DNA of 64,000 bases from assembly GCA_019321725.1 (NCBI GenBank), contig JAGSPU010001671.1:1302001-1366000 (forward strand), read 5' to 3'. The position numbers and the translations under genes are program-made. Numbering within the stretch: the stretch's first letter is position 1; each line of letters starts with the position of its first letter. Positions 12,369-25,518 of this stretch are shown here, piece after piece. Source of the DNA: Paulownia fortunei. Taxonomy: Eukaryota; Streptophyta; Magnoliopsida; Lamiales; Paulowniaceae. The notes beneath the pieces were generated by a model. That model made no database searches and was not told the DNA's origin. It saw only the letters and a list, made by a program, of their open reading frames with translations.

Positions 12369-15300
12369 AGATTTTCTGCAAAATACAGACCAACCCTGCT
12401 TTTTGGATGCTTTGTTGTTTAGGTCACCTGGTAATCCATCTATCCTGTATTATAAAGATTTCACCTTTTCCTATTTTGCGGCCAGAAAGGGTTACACTTG
12501 AATGGCCTGAGATTGAGAAAATATGCAACGGTTTGGTGTGTCAAAGCCCTAGGTAGTGTAATAAATGGTTTGAAAGCTAATAAAAAATGGAAGCTTGATT
12601 GATGCATGCTTCTTTGACATTGATATTCATAATCCTTTCTGCATGTGAGGCAACTATAACCACACATCTTCTCACCTTTTTAGTTTACAATTGCAAAACA
12701 ATATCTAATAAAAATCAGAGTTGCCTCGATAATGAAATCTCGATTGATTTTGCATTTGAACTTCTCTATTTAGATTACAAACCATATTTAGCAAGAATGC
12801 CTAAAACTTAAAAAGAGAACAGAGCAAGAAAAGAAAAGACACTCAAGAGTGAATCTCCTCGACGCCCTCTCTTTCACTCTCTTGGAGATCTCAAGTCCAA
12901 ACTTTGAAGTAAGAATATACTTTTATCAGTTGACAGAAAAAGCAGAATATCAGAAAAGCAGCATCTCAGGGAAAAGAGAGGAATCCAGAACTAACAATGG
13001 AATTGAAATATGATTTGAGATTTCAAAATGACTTTTCCTGTGAATAAAATCCAATTATAGAGAGAGAATATATATGATGCTCAAATACCTTAAGACTAGC
13101 AAAAGAATTAAGTGAAGGAACTTTAAAGTTTGAATTGTTCTCTCAAGGAAAAATAGGTTTATACTCTGATTAGTTGGACAAAGTTCACCCTGTTTGATTG
13201 GTTAAGTAGCAAAATAGAAAAAATACAATGTTTATTGGAAATTCGTTTCTTATACAACGAAATTCTTATATTTTCAATCACTTTGACCATTCCCTCTGCC
13301 AAACTTGCATGGATATCTGCCTACCCTTTAAAGTTGTCTTTTCCTCTACGATTATAAGATTTGAGATATTTGAGACCTTAAAATATGAATTATTGGATTT
13401 TAGTCCCACAAAAAGTTAAAAATATTTATTTAGTTTTATATTTAATTTGTGTAGAATTTTATACATTCTTAATTTATAGTTAATTGATTATCAATTCAGA
13501 TATATTTCTATACTTTGACGTTTCACTTATTTTCGTAATAAGAAAGAAAAAATATTGAAAAAACCCCACCCCCAAGTCTTGATCGAATGACTACTGAATG
13601 ATGAGCTTTAACGACACGCAGAGGAAGATGGGTATTTGAAAGCAACAATGATGTGACAAATTTACAAGTCACATTTATGAGCCATAAAGTTGAAACGTGT
13701 TGTGTTCTCCTCTCTTTTCTTACAAGGCTCATTATTCCTTTCAATCCACACCAAGTAAATTACTTACCACTCTATTCTCACTATTGTACAAGATTTCGGG
13801 CAAGGAACATCTTTGAGCCTACATAAGCTTTACCCCTAACAATTATTCTATTATTTTATTTTGTCACCAAACTTTTCATTTCAACTAATTTCAAATTTTA
13901 CTTCTTAATTTTGCAATCTAAGATTTGATCCCTAATTATCTCAAGGCATGGAGAATAACAAAATTTGTAGCAACTGATAGGCATGGGGTAAAATCCACAG
14001 GCACAAAAAATTATCTTACCAAGTTCTTGTTTTTATTAGGTGGGCCATATAATCTCAACAATACCATAATATTATTATGATAATACGTATTTATGAATTA
14101 ATCAATCTGGTTATTACACCTGACCTGATAGTGTGTATTGTGTGTGTATATATATATATATATTTCATATATATGAATTTGTATAAAGTATATGTTAAAT
14201 ATACTTCAAATGTCCATCTATCTTAAACCTCCATCCTTGTATGTGCAATTAGTGGTCCACTTTTTCTTGATAGGAATTATATTGTCCAAATTGCGGATAG
14301 AGCTAAAATTACTGGTCAAAAATTCAAAGATGGATGCATGGAAGCAGTCACTTGATGATGAAATTGCAGTCCAAAATGCAATAAATCATGAAAGAAACAT
14401 TATTTTTGCGCATTCCGTCCTAACATGTCTATCTATAAACTTTTCACAAAATGGACTCATGGAGAACAAGAATTATGAGAGAATAAATTCCCCTTAAAAA
14501 AATTGAAAAATTATTCTGTCCATTACATAAAATATTACTCTGTCAATTCCATACATGTAGGGCGTTGGAGTTTGAACCTGTGCATTTAAAAGCTCTACAA
14601 AATAAAAAAACTTAATTGAATAAGGAAACTAAAATAAATTAGATAACAAACTCAAATATTGAATTCTAAATTAATGAAAATAATATTGAATATTATTTCC
14701 TAATAATCTTATCCTATACCTACAAAGTAATTCTTTCATTCTTTCTGTTGGGATTTCAATGAATTAGGAATGAAATAAATGATTATTCCCACTAGTATTT
14801 TGCTGTTGGGTTTTATAACAAATTACTTTTAGAATAAGACAAATCATCCGAGATAATTTCAAAAAATCTGCCTTTAAAAACTTATCAAAAATAACGTTAG
14901 TAAAAAACTTAGAAGTGAATTTAGTATACATTAGAGTTTCTTTGGTTGCATTAGGTATTTATATAGAACTTGACAACTTATTTCATTAAAAAGAAACAGT
15001 TTTTAGGTCAAAAGTTATCATCTTTAATAAACATTTAAACATAGTTATTAGATTATGGTTATTCATTAAGACACATATCTTTTAATCTAGTTAATTTTTT
15101 TTGTTTACCATTATAATCAAAACTCCAATACTTTCTTGTTTCTTTTATTGAGAAAAATAAAAGAATAAATGAGTTTATGGCCACCAGACATATAAAAAAC
15201 CACCATATGCGAGAGGCGTGGCTTGAAGAGTCATTTTCAGACGATTTTAGCTGGATTTTTATATTTATGTAATGTAAATAGATATTTTGATCGAAACTAA

Positions 15301-16240
15301 AGTATCAACCAATGTTTGGATACGTTTCCACCGATTAACAATTGAAATGGTCCTTAAAATAATCGTCAGTTAAAGTTTAGATTTTGTCAAAGTACGCAGC
15401 ATAGTTTTGAATATGTTTTCTATTGCGAGCCCACTATTAAAATGACAAATAAAATTCATGTGAAAATTGTTTGCTACTTATAATTTATCAAAATTAAATA
15501 TCATTTATCGTTCTATAAGTTTCAAAATTTTGATTTGAATTCGGCTCAAATAAATAGAAAATAATAAAAATTAATACGTATCAAGATACTTGTATTTAAT
15601 TTATTATAAATTATTTAAAATTAAATTATTTGACAATCAAATTAAATTCAATCACAATTTTAATTTTTTTAAAAAATTATTCAAGTTAAATTTAGACATT
15701 TAATATTTAATATTAAGCGTATAAATGAATTGAGTTGAGCCAAACACACTATCATTTAAAGTTGTTTGAAATTTTATTAAATTTTAAAAATTATATTTAA
15801 TTTTTATTTGATTATTAATTAATTATGCGTTGGGTCCTACAAAAGAAAATGAGTACAAGCATTTGCAAGAATGGAATCTTGTAATGTTTAATTCATTGTC
15901 TAATTTCATAAATTCAACTAATTGATTTGAATTTTAGAAAAAAAAAAAAGAATAAGAGAATTTGTAATCTCTACTCTTTATCTTTTATCTTTTTTCCCAT
16001 TTCTTAATTCCAAGATTTTATTTAAAAATCAAAAGGAAAAAATGAAATAAGTTATTATATTGTTATTACCACGATTATCCATTTTTTTCCTTCAATAGAG
16101 TTTGCAGAAATTAGGACATTTAAAAGAAATAGAAGTGATAAACAAATAAAATATACAAAATCCATTCCCACCACGCGTCTCTCTCTAAAATATTATATCT
16201 TACTTCCATCTCCTTCCCTAATTAGGCTTCTCTTGTTCCT
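12369..16240. other. Intergenic spacer between G6PDH and SKIP14
   Basis: The first part holds the G6PDH 3' untranslated region. The rest is AT-rich with no supported gene. A TG/TA microsatellite lies near 14132-14175. A 101-codon open frame at 14192-14497 shows no recognisable domain and lies in AT-rich sequence, so it is not called. Confidence 0.6.
14132..14175. repeat. TG/TA microsatellite
   Basis: A run of GTGTGT and TATATA dinucleotides, interrupted once or twice, directly readable in the sequence. Such tracts are often length-variable. Confidence 0.85.
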
Positions 16241-16254
16241 TCCCTAGAACTCAG

Positions 16255-16262
16255 TATATATA
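16255..16262 (+). promoter_or_regulatory. Possible TATA box of SKIP14
   Basis: TATATATA lies about 550 bases before the SKIP14 start codon. The sequence in between is pyrimidine-rich, as in plant leaders, and may contain a leader intron. The assignment rests on position and sequence only. Confidence 0.35.
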
Positions 16263-16807
16263 GATATACATATACATATAAAAATACGTACCTCCCTACG
16301 TGTGTTTTTTATTTTTGTGTTGTGCAAAGTATCTCTACATACCTACACATAACACTCTGTATAATCTTTGATGGGTCAAAGGTTTGATTACTGTTAGGAT
16401 TAGATTCTTGTCCCAAATATAATCGCCACCTCCTCCATCTGATTTGGATTTCCTTTCACATTGCTTTTATATATATTTCCTTTTGCTTATAATTGTTGCT
16501 ACTATTTGGCATTGCTATTGTACGTTTTGCGTTGGGGTTTTTTATTCACAAGAAAACTTTTTCTCGATATTGCCCCATCCACAGGTGTGTTATTCATTAA
16601 ACCCATATCTTATTTTTTATGGGTTAATCTTTTATTTCTGGAATATACGCTCGTATTGTTAGTATAAAGAAGTTGGGTTGTAGCAAGATTTAATATTTCT
16701 TGGGTTGGTGTGATTTTTGTATTTGGGGTAAAAAGTGAAGGCTTTTGAATTTCTGGTGTTTTTTTTTATAATCCGGGGCTTCTTTTGAATATAGAACTGG
16801 AGAAGCT

Positions 16808-19073
16808 ATGGTGTTGAATCAAGAAGAGAATGTGTGTTGTGGTATTAAGTTTGATGATGGGTGTCTCATGGAGGAATGCCCAGATGCAGAAAGAAAAAAA
16901 TTGGTGGATTTTGATGATTCTAAATCTGATGAGGGTTGTGAAGATATTGCTGATTTGTTGCCCAATGATCCTTTTGGGATGGAGTTTAATATAGGTCTGC
17001 CCAATGATCCGTTAGGCATGGGTTTTGATATAAGTTTGCCTAGAGATCCTTTTGGTATGGATCTCAATATTGAGGCCACTGTTGCGGCCATTACTGGTTG
17101 GATAGAGGAATTTGGTTTAAAAGCTTATGGGTTTGAGACTGATGAAGCTTCTGAAGATAAAAATAATGATGATAACAATTTTTTTGCCGAACTGAATTTT
17201 ATTTGGACTAGCTCTATGAAGTATGAGCAGGAGGAGGGAGAGAATGAGGTGGTTGATGCTGGTTTGGGGGCTTACTCGGAGGATGGGTCATATGACGTTG
17301 AGGATTTACTGTGCTTTGGTTGTGAAAAATATGAGAATGAGCATGTGAAGGATTATAATGATGCTGATGGTGGTGCTCCAGCAGATGCTTTATTCTTTGC
17401 TCTTGGTTATCTCGGTGTTAGGGACCTTCTTTCTGTTGAAAGGGTTTGCAAATCGTTGCGTGATGCTGTCCAAAATGATCCCCTTCTTTGGAGAAATATT
17501 CACATAGATTATCCCCTGAGTGATAAGATCACTAATGATGATCTTCTGCGGTTAACTAACAGGGCTCAAGGTACCCTTTGCAGCTTGAGCCTTGTGAAGT
17601 GCTTGAAGATCACCAATATCAGTCTGAACCACGTGCTCGAAAGCAATCCGGGAATAACCAAGGTCAGTTTATTTTACATGTTCTTTCTACCTTCATTTAA
17701 TATACAAATTAAGTTTTTGATGACTATGATATACCTTCTTTATAAATTTATCTTGCTATTGTTGGTGTGCGTATTTACTAGTTAGTTGACAACGTGATAT
17801 TTTTTCTGTACTTGGTAATTTTGTGTTTATTATTTGATTTTGGGAATCGAATGCTATACAACTTTCTTCTTTTGATGTAACTATAATCTATTATTATCTT
17901 TTTGCTTGGGTGGGGGATGTGGGTGGAAGAACACATCTGTTGACAGGAGACAGGAATGACATTGTTAGAAGTAAGCAATGCTGATAGAATTATGGTAGAC
18001 TGAGTCCAACGAATCAGTTATTTCTGTTGATTTTTTTTTTTCACAGTTTCTATAGAACCATCATAGGGTTTTCTTGCAATAGTAATCTCTTTGACATAAT
18101 GCGTGGTTATATATCTCTAAGGTTCAAATTATCCCATTTTTACAAGTAACGGTGTTAATTATGCCAACTTACACATCCCATGATGCTGATACATATAGAA
18201 ATTTATAGCTGTAAGAATCATTAGTTATCCTCTTTGTCATTTCTCTTGGCTATACCCGAGATGTCTGTGATCCTATTTAAGTAGAGGAAATTGATAATTG
18301 GCTCAGGCGAACTTTTATTATTTTCTTCGTGGAATAGTCTCGATCACTTTTGGGAACTTGTAGAATGCTCAGTAGTAAGTCTTTGTGACTTTTCGAAGCA
18401 AACTTTTTCTAACTTGAACTTCTAAACATATTAAAGTTCTTTCCTGACTACCTTCTTCTTCGTCAATCAGGTTCTATTGTTTATTTATGTGACTTAACAT
18501 ATATATCCATTGGTGTATGTGCAGTTAAGTGTGCCGGGATGCATCAAACTCCGTGTTGAACGCATTTTGCATGATTTAAAGGTCTTTAATTCTGTTGCCC
18601 TGCCTGGTATCAAACATCTAAGAATTGGTGAACTGTTTGGTTTAACGAACCAGCACTTCAAAGAGTTTAAGCTTTTGTTAGGGGCAGATGAGGACAAAAA
18701 TTCCTGCAACTATAAACCAAGATTTTATCGTGCGGGACAATTATATCTCTCTTTAGATGATGAACGTGCTATTGACATTGAAACATGCCCGAGATGCCAG
18801 CAAGCGAGACAAGTCTATGATTGCCCAGTAGAGAGTTGTCAAGTAAAGATCCATTCCACAAAGACGTGCAGAGCTTGCATTTTTTGTGTTTCTCGTTGTA
18901 TAAGCTGTGGATGCTGCTTGGATAATAAAGCATATGAAGAGACATTCTGTCTGGATTTACTTTGTTTAGACTGCCTGGGGCAGTTGTTAAATGGCCAGGA
19001 TAGCGTAGCGTTATCACCGAGGCACGCTTACTTTCACCAAAAAGCAAGTTACCACTTTTTCCTCTACAGCTAA
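16808..19073 (+). CDS. SKIP14: F-box protein SKIP14
   Basis: SKIP14 was named as an ASK/SKP1-interacting partner in Arabidopsis and is presumed to be the substrate receptor of an SCF ubiquitin ligase; its substrates are not established. Two exons, 16808-17662 and 18525-19073, join in phase 0 after the codons for PGITK and give 467 residues. The N-terminus is acidic. Residues 51-89 are three tandem copies of a 13-residue unit of the form LPxDPxGMxxxI. The F-box spans about 190-232 (PADALFFALGYLGVRDLLS, then VCKSLRDA and DPLLWRNI). It is followed by leucine-rich-repeat-like sequence (LCSLSLVKCLKITNISL). The C-terminal part is unusually Cys-rich, with paired cysteines (CPRCQQ, CPVESC, CRACIFC, CISCGCC, CLDC) suggesting metal binding. 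No frame breaks. The gene lies alone between long spacers and is probably transcribed on its own. Confidence 0.92.
16958..17074 (+). repeat. Triplicated 39-base coding repeat in SKIP14
   Basis: Three consecutive in-frame units code LPNDPFGMEFNIG, LPNDPLGMGFDIS and LPRDPFGMDLNIE. The units differ at the DNA level, so the expansion is not brand new. From memory the family usually has a single LPxDPFGM motif here. Confidence 0.85.
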
Positions 19074-20450
19074 GCAACCTGGCTTGAGTTATGTCTTCAA
19101 ACATTGAGTAATGGGAAGGACAGCATTGGCTGTATGTATGAGGAAGCTGTTGCTGAAAGTATGAAGAAACTGTAAGGCTGTTGAATCTGACATTTGTTTG
19201 AAGATTTGGTGCATAGTGGAGTCAAAATGGAAAGAAATGGCAGGCAGAGGTCACAACCAGCCGAGCAGGTTAAGGCGGTTGGCTAGGTTATGTGGTAGCC
19301 TTCAGCTCAGGTCCATGCAGTCTCTATATGAGAAATGTGAAATCTCACAATATTGTTCCCCTCTGCTGTCAGGATGTGCACTTGGCCAGAAATATGGAAA
19401 GGGGATGATGACTAAAATCTTAGCTAACAAATTATGTGGGGAGGTCTAGATGCTTGTTTAAAGTTCATTGTGAACTTATGCTGCCAGAGAATAATTTTTG
19501 CCTGGAATCACAGAAATCTGTTGATATGATATTTGTCGATTCATATGACATGGAACCAGCAAGTAATTCAGCATTGTTGACAACTGGGTAAAGAATATCC
19601 AATAATACTCAAATTGTATGGTGGTGATGCTTTCTTTGGCGTTGGCGAAGTTAGGATGGCTTATCATTATCATTGTAAACTTGTAGATCACAAATGCCTG
19701 TTGTTGACTAATGTAAATCACAAATGCTTCAGATTTCAATAAGCTGTGCTGTGGGGCTTCTTTATATAAGCATTAGTGTTTTGTAACCCTTGGAGCTTCA
19801 GTCTCTTTGAGGCTGTAAATAACAAAAGCAGTTATGGTGCTATCTTTTATCTTGCAGGAATGCCTATTATCTTACTTTTAGTCGATCGATATCATGCTTT
19901 TATATAACATGTTTAAATGCACGGTTATCCTGTTTTGGTGGGAAATTAACTGATATGTTTTTTTTTTGTGGAGGGAAAAACAATTAGTTACATAATTCAT
20001 CAAGTTAAGATTACCAAAAACAAATTAAAAATACAGTTTGATTTTAAATCAAACTAAGATATTAAAGGTTGATTAAAAATAATCAAAGACTTAAATTAAA
20101 TTATACATCTTAAAGAAATAAATTAAATATTGGGCTCGATTTCGAAACGTTTTAATTGTAGAAATTTTTTTGGAGGTTCACTCAATAATTGGGCCATAAT
20201 ATATGTTAAAACATTTTCACGGACTAGTCTTTGTTTGAGATTTGGTTGCAGAATGACCAATGTCGCTGAGCTGTCGTTCGTTACTCTTTTTCATTTCTTG
20301 ATATTTAAAAATAGTTTTCAGGTTCGAATTTCATTATTCTTTAGAAGGTTTTGTGTGGTGTTGCTTTGGATTTCCATATTCTTCACAACTGATTTAATTT
20401 TCTTATAATAAATATTGATTTAGTACGACAAACAGAAATAGGTTGACGGG
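19074..20450. other. SKIP14 3' region and spacer
   Basis: The first 700-800 bases are probably 3' untranslated sequence of SKIP14. Open frames on both strands here are short and mutually overlapping. From about 19970 the DNA is AT-rich with no supported gene. GGGCC-type elements begin to appear from about 20190 and continue into the NBP35 promoter. Confidence 0.55.
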
Positions 20451-20467
20451 CCTGAGTTGCTTTCAAC

Positions 20468-20639
20468 TGGGCCGGCCCTGTTTTTATTATCTGTAGCCCA
20501 GTCCACGAGCGCCGACTTTCCATCATAGCCAATCACAGAACACCGCCTTTGCACCGATGAGATTTGCGACTTTAGGTTGTGGCGTGCGTTGAATGAATTT
20601 CTTACTCTAGACGAACCTATATAATTCTCTCTAGGGTTT
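20468..20639 (+). promoter_or_regulatory. NBP35 promoter: site II elements and telo-box
   Basis: TGGGCC at 20468-20473 and a nearby GCCCA at about 20497 are site II elements, the class bound by TCP factors. AGGGTTT at 20633-20639 is a telo-box (AAACCCT on the other strand). This pair of elements is characteristic of plant promoters for housekeeping and translation or mitochondrial genes. A TATATAA-like stretch lies near 20618. All sit within 300 bases of the NBP35 start. Confidence 0.6.
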
Positions 20640-20739
20640 TATAGTTTAATAATTTCACTTTTTTTTCTCTAATTGCTTAATCGTTGCTTCGTAATTGGTC
20701 GTAGAATCTGCAGCCTGCAGCTCAGAAAGAGTAAAAGAA

Positions 20740-22679
20740 ATGGGAAACGAAGGCTATGAAATACCCGAAAACGCCAATGAACGTGTGTATACCTTGTTTA
20801 TTGCGTAGATATTTTACTGTCAACATGATCTGATTGAGCTTAATTTGAGATTTCTCTTTCTTATATATACATATATATTCTTTTTTACTTCAGAATGCCC
20901 TGGAACTCAATCTGAATCAGCTGGAAAATCTGATGCTTGTGAAGGATGCCCTAATCAGGAGGCTTGTGCTACTGCTCCCAAAGGACCCGATCCAGGTCCT
21001 TTATTTTTTCCGTAAATTTTGATTGTTTTGTCCGGGGCTTTGGCAAATATTTTCTCAATAGGGCTTCGAGTTTATGCCTTTTGGTAATGGCTGTATATAG
21101 GTAGAATTGAAGATGAAATCAAGCTATTTGAGATCAATCTATAACAGACAAAGCTAACCCTTTATCTCGCTTGATAATTTTTTAAGTTTGGCTAGAGCTT
21201 AACTAGATAATTTAGACGAAAGTATATGCCAAATTATCTAGCCTCAAGCTTGACCTTTTTCGGCCTACTTAAAGATTGCTTGAGTTTGCCGTGTTTAACA
21301 ATAAAACTAAAATCCAACGCGGTTTCAACCTTGATGATATTCAAATTAAGCTGTATAATCCGTTGTTTGTATGTATTAGATTTGTTTACACCCTATATTT
21401 AATGTTTGAATTCTATACATACGTTTTTATAAAATATTATATTTATGACTCTTGAGTAAAAGATTATAAGCATGCTATACTGCTATTTATGTGGCATTGT
21501 GCTTGCGTGAATTATATGCGTATAAGAAACATGATGTTTGACAGATATACATTTGATATCTATTGTGAATTCGTTTTTACTTGAATATTGTGAGTGACTG
21601 ATATTTGAATCTTGGGACCGAAATATGGTCTTTTATCATTGCGTTATTTATATGGATCATTATGTTGGAGTTTGACAAATTGGACAAATTCTATTTGGTG
21701 ATTACTCTTACATTTGACTAAAGTTGATTTCTTCTCTTCTATTATTATTTTTAGATTTGGTCTCCATTGTTGAAAGAATGGCAACAGTGAAACACAAAAT
21801 ACTGGTTTTGTCCGGCAAGGGTGGTGTCGGCAAGAGTACATTCTCAGCTCAACTGTCTTTTGCTCTGGCATCTATGGATTTCCAGGTGGGTCTCCTTGAT
21901 ATTGATATCTGTGGTCCAAGCATCCCAAAGATGCTCGGTCTAGAAGGACAAGAGATACATCAAAGTAACCTTGGATGGTCTCCTGTTTATGTTGAGTCAA
22001 ACCTTGGGGTCATGTCAATTGGATTCATGCTCCCCCACCCTGATGAGGCTGTCATATGGCGAGGACCTCGAAAGAATGGAATCATCAAGCAATTTTTGAA
22101 GGATGTGTATTGGGGGAACTTGATTTTCTTGTAGTTGATGCACCACCTGGGACCTCAGACGAGCATATTTCAATTGTTCAATTCCTCCAGGCAACTGGAA
22201 TAGATGGTGCTATTATAGTTACCACGCCACAACAGGTGTCCCTTATAGATGTGCGGAAAGAAGTGAGTTTCTGTAAAAAGGTTGGGTTACAGGTCCTGGG
22301 AGTAGTTGAGAATATGAGTGGTTTGTGCCAACCCTTGTCGGAGTTCAGATTCATGAGTGTGACGCAGACTGGTGAACAGAAAGACATGACGCAGTGGGTT
22401 ATTGAGTGCATGAGAGAGAAAGCTCCAGATATACTAAATTTGGTTGCTTTCAGTGAAGTGTTTGATAGTAGTGCTGGTGGTGGTGCTAAAATGTGCGAGG
22501 AGATGGGGGTTCCATTCCTTGGGAAGATCCCATTAGACCCACAGCTGTGTAAAGCCGCCGAAGAAGGAAGATCTTGCTTTGATGATACAAAATGCCGGGT
22601 AAGTGCCCCTGCACTAAAGGCAATCATTGAGAAGCTATTGTCACAACTGCAGGTATCAAGAATGGAGGATGGAGCCTAG
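20740..22679 (+). CDS. NBP35: Cytosolic Fe-S cluster assembly scaffold NBP35 (one frame break)
   Basis: NBP35 is a P-loop NTPase that assembles and transfers 4Fe-4S clusters to cytosolic and nuclear apoproteins. Three exons: 20740-20782, 20894-20995, 21755-22679. About 356 residues when the frame is followed. The N-terminal ferredoxin-like cysteines are present at about C16, C30, C33 and C39 (CPG... CEGC... EAC). The P-loop GKGGVGKST is at about residues 69-77, followed by [14 protein letters not shown] and later [10 protein letters not shown]. The plant form is known to lack the C-terminal CPxC pair; here the site reads NMSGLCQPL, so only one Cys is present. The frame breaks by one missing base in the G run at 22112-22116, between KDVYWG and [12 protein letters not shown]. 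The protein is highly conserved on both sides, so a homopolymer length error is the simplest explanation. Confidence 0.92.
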
Positions 22680-25280
22680 GTGTATGCTCCACTCTAAGAA
22701 TCAATGTGGCGAGAGAGAATTTATTTCCTAATTTTAATTTTCTTGATATACTTTCAACTTTGAACAGTTTGTTGGTGGAGAAGCTAGGTTAAGTTGTGAG
22801 AATATTTTTCATGAAAGTAATAAAATAACCCGTCTGTGTAATTACACTGTACCATTTCTCTGAGCGTATTAGGTATGGATTACCGTCTCGCTGGCTGGGT
22901 GTAACTATTATTTAGTCGTAGACTGTCGTAGCCATAGTTTATCGATTGTTCATAACAGAGGAAAAAATCAGTGACCAATAATCTAGTGTAGCTTGCATCA
23001 TTTTACATATGGATACATGAGAAACAATCAATAGTTTGTCCCGTTCCGTTGTTTGTCATTTTTCATATCTGTTTAACATATAGTACCTCCTAATTGATTG
23101 ATTGAAATAAGGTACTCAGTTAACTGTGGTACCTGAAGACCATATAGGAGATATATATTCAATGCGTGTTTGTGCAGCAAGAAAAAAGAGCCAAAATGTG
23201 GTCGTTGACTAGTCAGTCAGTCACAGGCAGGCTGTGTCTAATTTCTCGTCCAATAGTAGTCGTGCTGTAATGCCAACAGCTATCATATTGTCGGTTTTTC
23301 CTTCTTTGGTAACAAAATTTTTTGAACTTGTTTTCTAACAAAGTTAATGTCCAACAATTTTAGACTGAATACAGTTCAGGCTGTAGTACTTTTATTGTCC
23401 ATATTTACTTGCTGAGCCGAATTTTAATGAGTTTTTAAAAAAAAAAACTGAGAAATGATAAAGAACTTAATCGTTTCATTGGATAAAAAAATTCAAGGGA
23501 TTATTGCCTTTTTTTTCTTCCTTATAATTAAGTTTTTGACAAAGACCTCCACTCTATTACTTAGTTTTATGTAGAAGACTTGAATAGCTCTATCCAAATA
23601 CTTCTGAAAAAAAGAAAGAAAAAAAAAACTAACTTTCATAAGACAAGTTAATAGCAGTTTTTCGTAAGGCATAATTTTTTTTAAAGAAAATAAATGACCA
23701 AGACCAAAATTTAAATTTTAAGAATGATGTAAAAAGTATGTTTTATGCATAAAAGATAATCATAAGTTTCAAACTATAAATGGTTTATAATTTTTCAGAC
23801 GCATAATTTTCAAAATGAAGCAAGAGATTGAAGCTTAATGACAAGCCATCAATTAGGAGTATGACAATTAATGTATTAAAAAAAAAAGTCACAAGGCAGT
23901 TTATTTTCAAATCCATTAATTAGTTTTTCATAGATAAATAATATATGTATTCTATATATTTTTCAACCTCATAATTTAAATTTTAGTCTTACATAGACGA
24001 TGATCTTGCTTAATGTTCTCAGAATTATATACACTCTTTATTATAATAAAAATGGCTTAGATTTCGATTTTAATCCTTTATTAATGGTTACAAATTTATA
24101 CATTTCTAAAGCTAAGTGGTTTAATTGTTACGTGTTATTTTCTCATATTAAATCAGGAATACTCTTTTTAGTTTTCAGAGAGGGTAAATTTTAATTTGGT
24201 TTCACCTTTTCCCTATCAAAAAAATCATTTAAAAAGTTTTAAGTTTCCAAATGTAGTTATCCTATATAAAAGATAATAAACATTATTCATATAGTTAAAT
24301 ATGGCCTTAAATCAAAATGTTGTTCTCTCACTTACTTTTTAAAATTTTTATTATTTTATCTTGTATCAAATTAATTTATTGTATATAATTGAAGATAGTT
24401 TGAAAGTTTGAATTGTAAATTTTTCATCTTTTACACTTCTATTTTAAAAATTAGACCAATTAATTCTTCAAGTTGATGGATTGTTTTTGTATATATTAGG
24501 TTTAAGGATATTTTGTATTTTTAAATAAAATTTTAACCGAATTTTGATAAAAAGAAAAGTAGAGAGAAGTAAATATCAAAAGTCAAAACCTTAAGGCCGC
24601 TTTAGGATTTGTGGCCAATCTAATTAATGATTCTAGCTATTTTAAATTCAATCACAGTTATCAAAACTCACTGCAAGTGCAATGCTATTTTATCCCATCA
24701 ATCTTAGTAATTGCATTGTGCCTTAATGGATGTAAATAGGTATAATCCACCCTACACCTACTAAACCGAGTGGATGAATAATTATGAAGTAATTTCTTTT
24801 TATATAAAAATAGAATATTTTGAGGGTGGGTATTTCATAAATTATATATGCATCGAGTACAATATTTATAAAAATAAATAATTTAATATCAAGTAATTTA
24901 ATTTATTTTTCAATCATAAATTCAATTTTTGAAAAGTATGACTTTATTTATTTTTATTTTTTATTTTATTTTTTGTACTATTTAAAATATCGAAAGCTTG
25001 TTTGTTGTACCCATTTTTAACAAAAAATACTACATATTTCTATTTTTATACATATAGCTATTAGTTTCAAAGATAATTAATATTCATCGACTAATTAAAT
25101 AACAATATTTACTTATATACTAGGACTCATAACAAATTAATAATAATTTCTATAATTTGAATAATGGAACATGAAGAAATAATGTCATTTATTAGTTATT
25201 ATTTTTATTCAGTATTATTTCAATCCAATATTTCTACAAAAAATCAATCCAACAATAAAAATATATTTATAAATGATGAA
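22680..25280. other. NBP35 3' region and AT-rich spacer
   Basis: Roughly the first 200-300 bases are the NBP35 3' untranslated region. The remaining 2.3 kb is AT-rich, with many A and T runs and no supported coding region or RNA gene. Confidence 0.6.
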
Positions 25281-25301
25281 AAATGAAAATGAACAAGGCC
25301 C

Positions 25302-25518
25302 GGCCCAATGCTTTCTGCCTTTTGTGTTGAGAATGAAGAGCGAGGGGGAATACAGGCCAGAGTCACGTGTCTGGATCTATACTGCCCGAGAGCGAGAAAA
25401 TCGCTCATCGTGTACATAAAAGTAAAGTAAATTAGTGGTCCCACCTCCTTTTCAGCTTCGACATTTCCGCCTCTTGCTTTTTAGCCGAAACGGACTCGTC
25501 TCATTTACAAATATAAAT
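25302..25518 (+). promoter_or_regulatory. GAPC promoter elements: site II, G-box, TATA
   Basis: GGCCCA at 25302-25307 is a site II core, CACGTG at 25364-25369 is a G-box, and TATAAAT at about 25512-25518 is a TATA box. They stand in the expected order about 100-320 bases before the GAPC start codon. The G-box would allow control by bZIP or bHLH factors. This is inferred from motif and position only. Confidence 0.6.

Noticed and set aside
14192..14497. 101-codon plus-strand open frame in the spacer between G6PDH and SKIP14
   Set aside because: AT-rich codon content, no domain I recognise, no promoter or splice context. Chance frames of this length occur in spacers this large.
16819..17091. 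90-codon minus-strand frame over SKIP14 exon 1
   Set aside because: It is the reverse shadow of the SKIP14 coding sequence, including its triplicated motif.
22178..22627. 149-codon minus-strand frame over NBP35
   Set aside because: It is opposite a strongly conserved coding exon and has no recognisable product.
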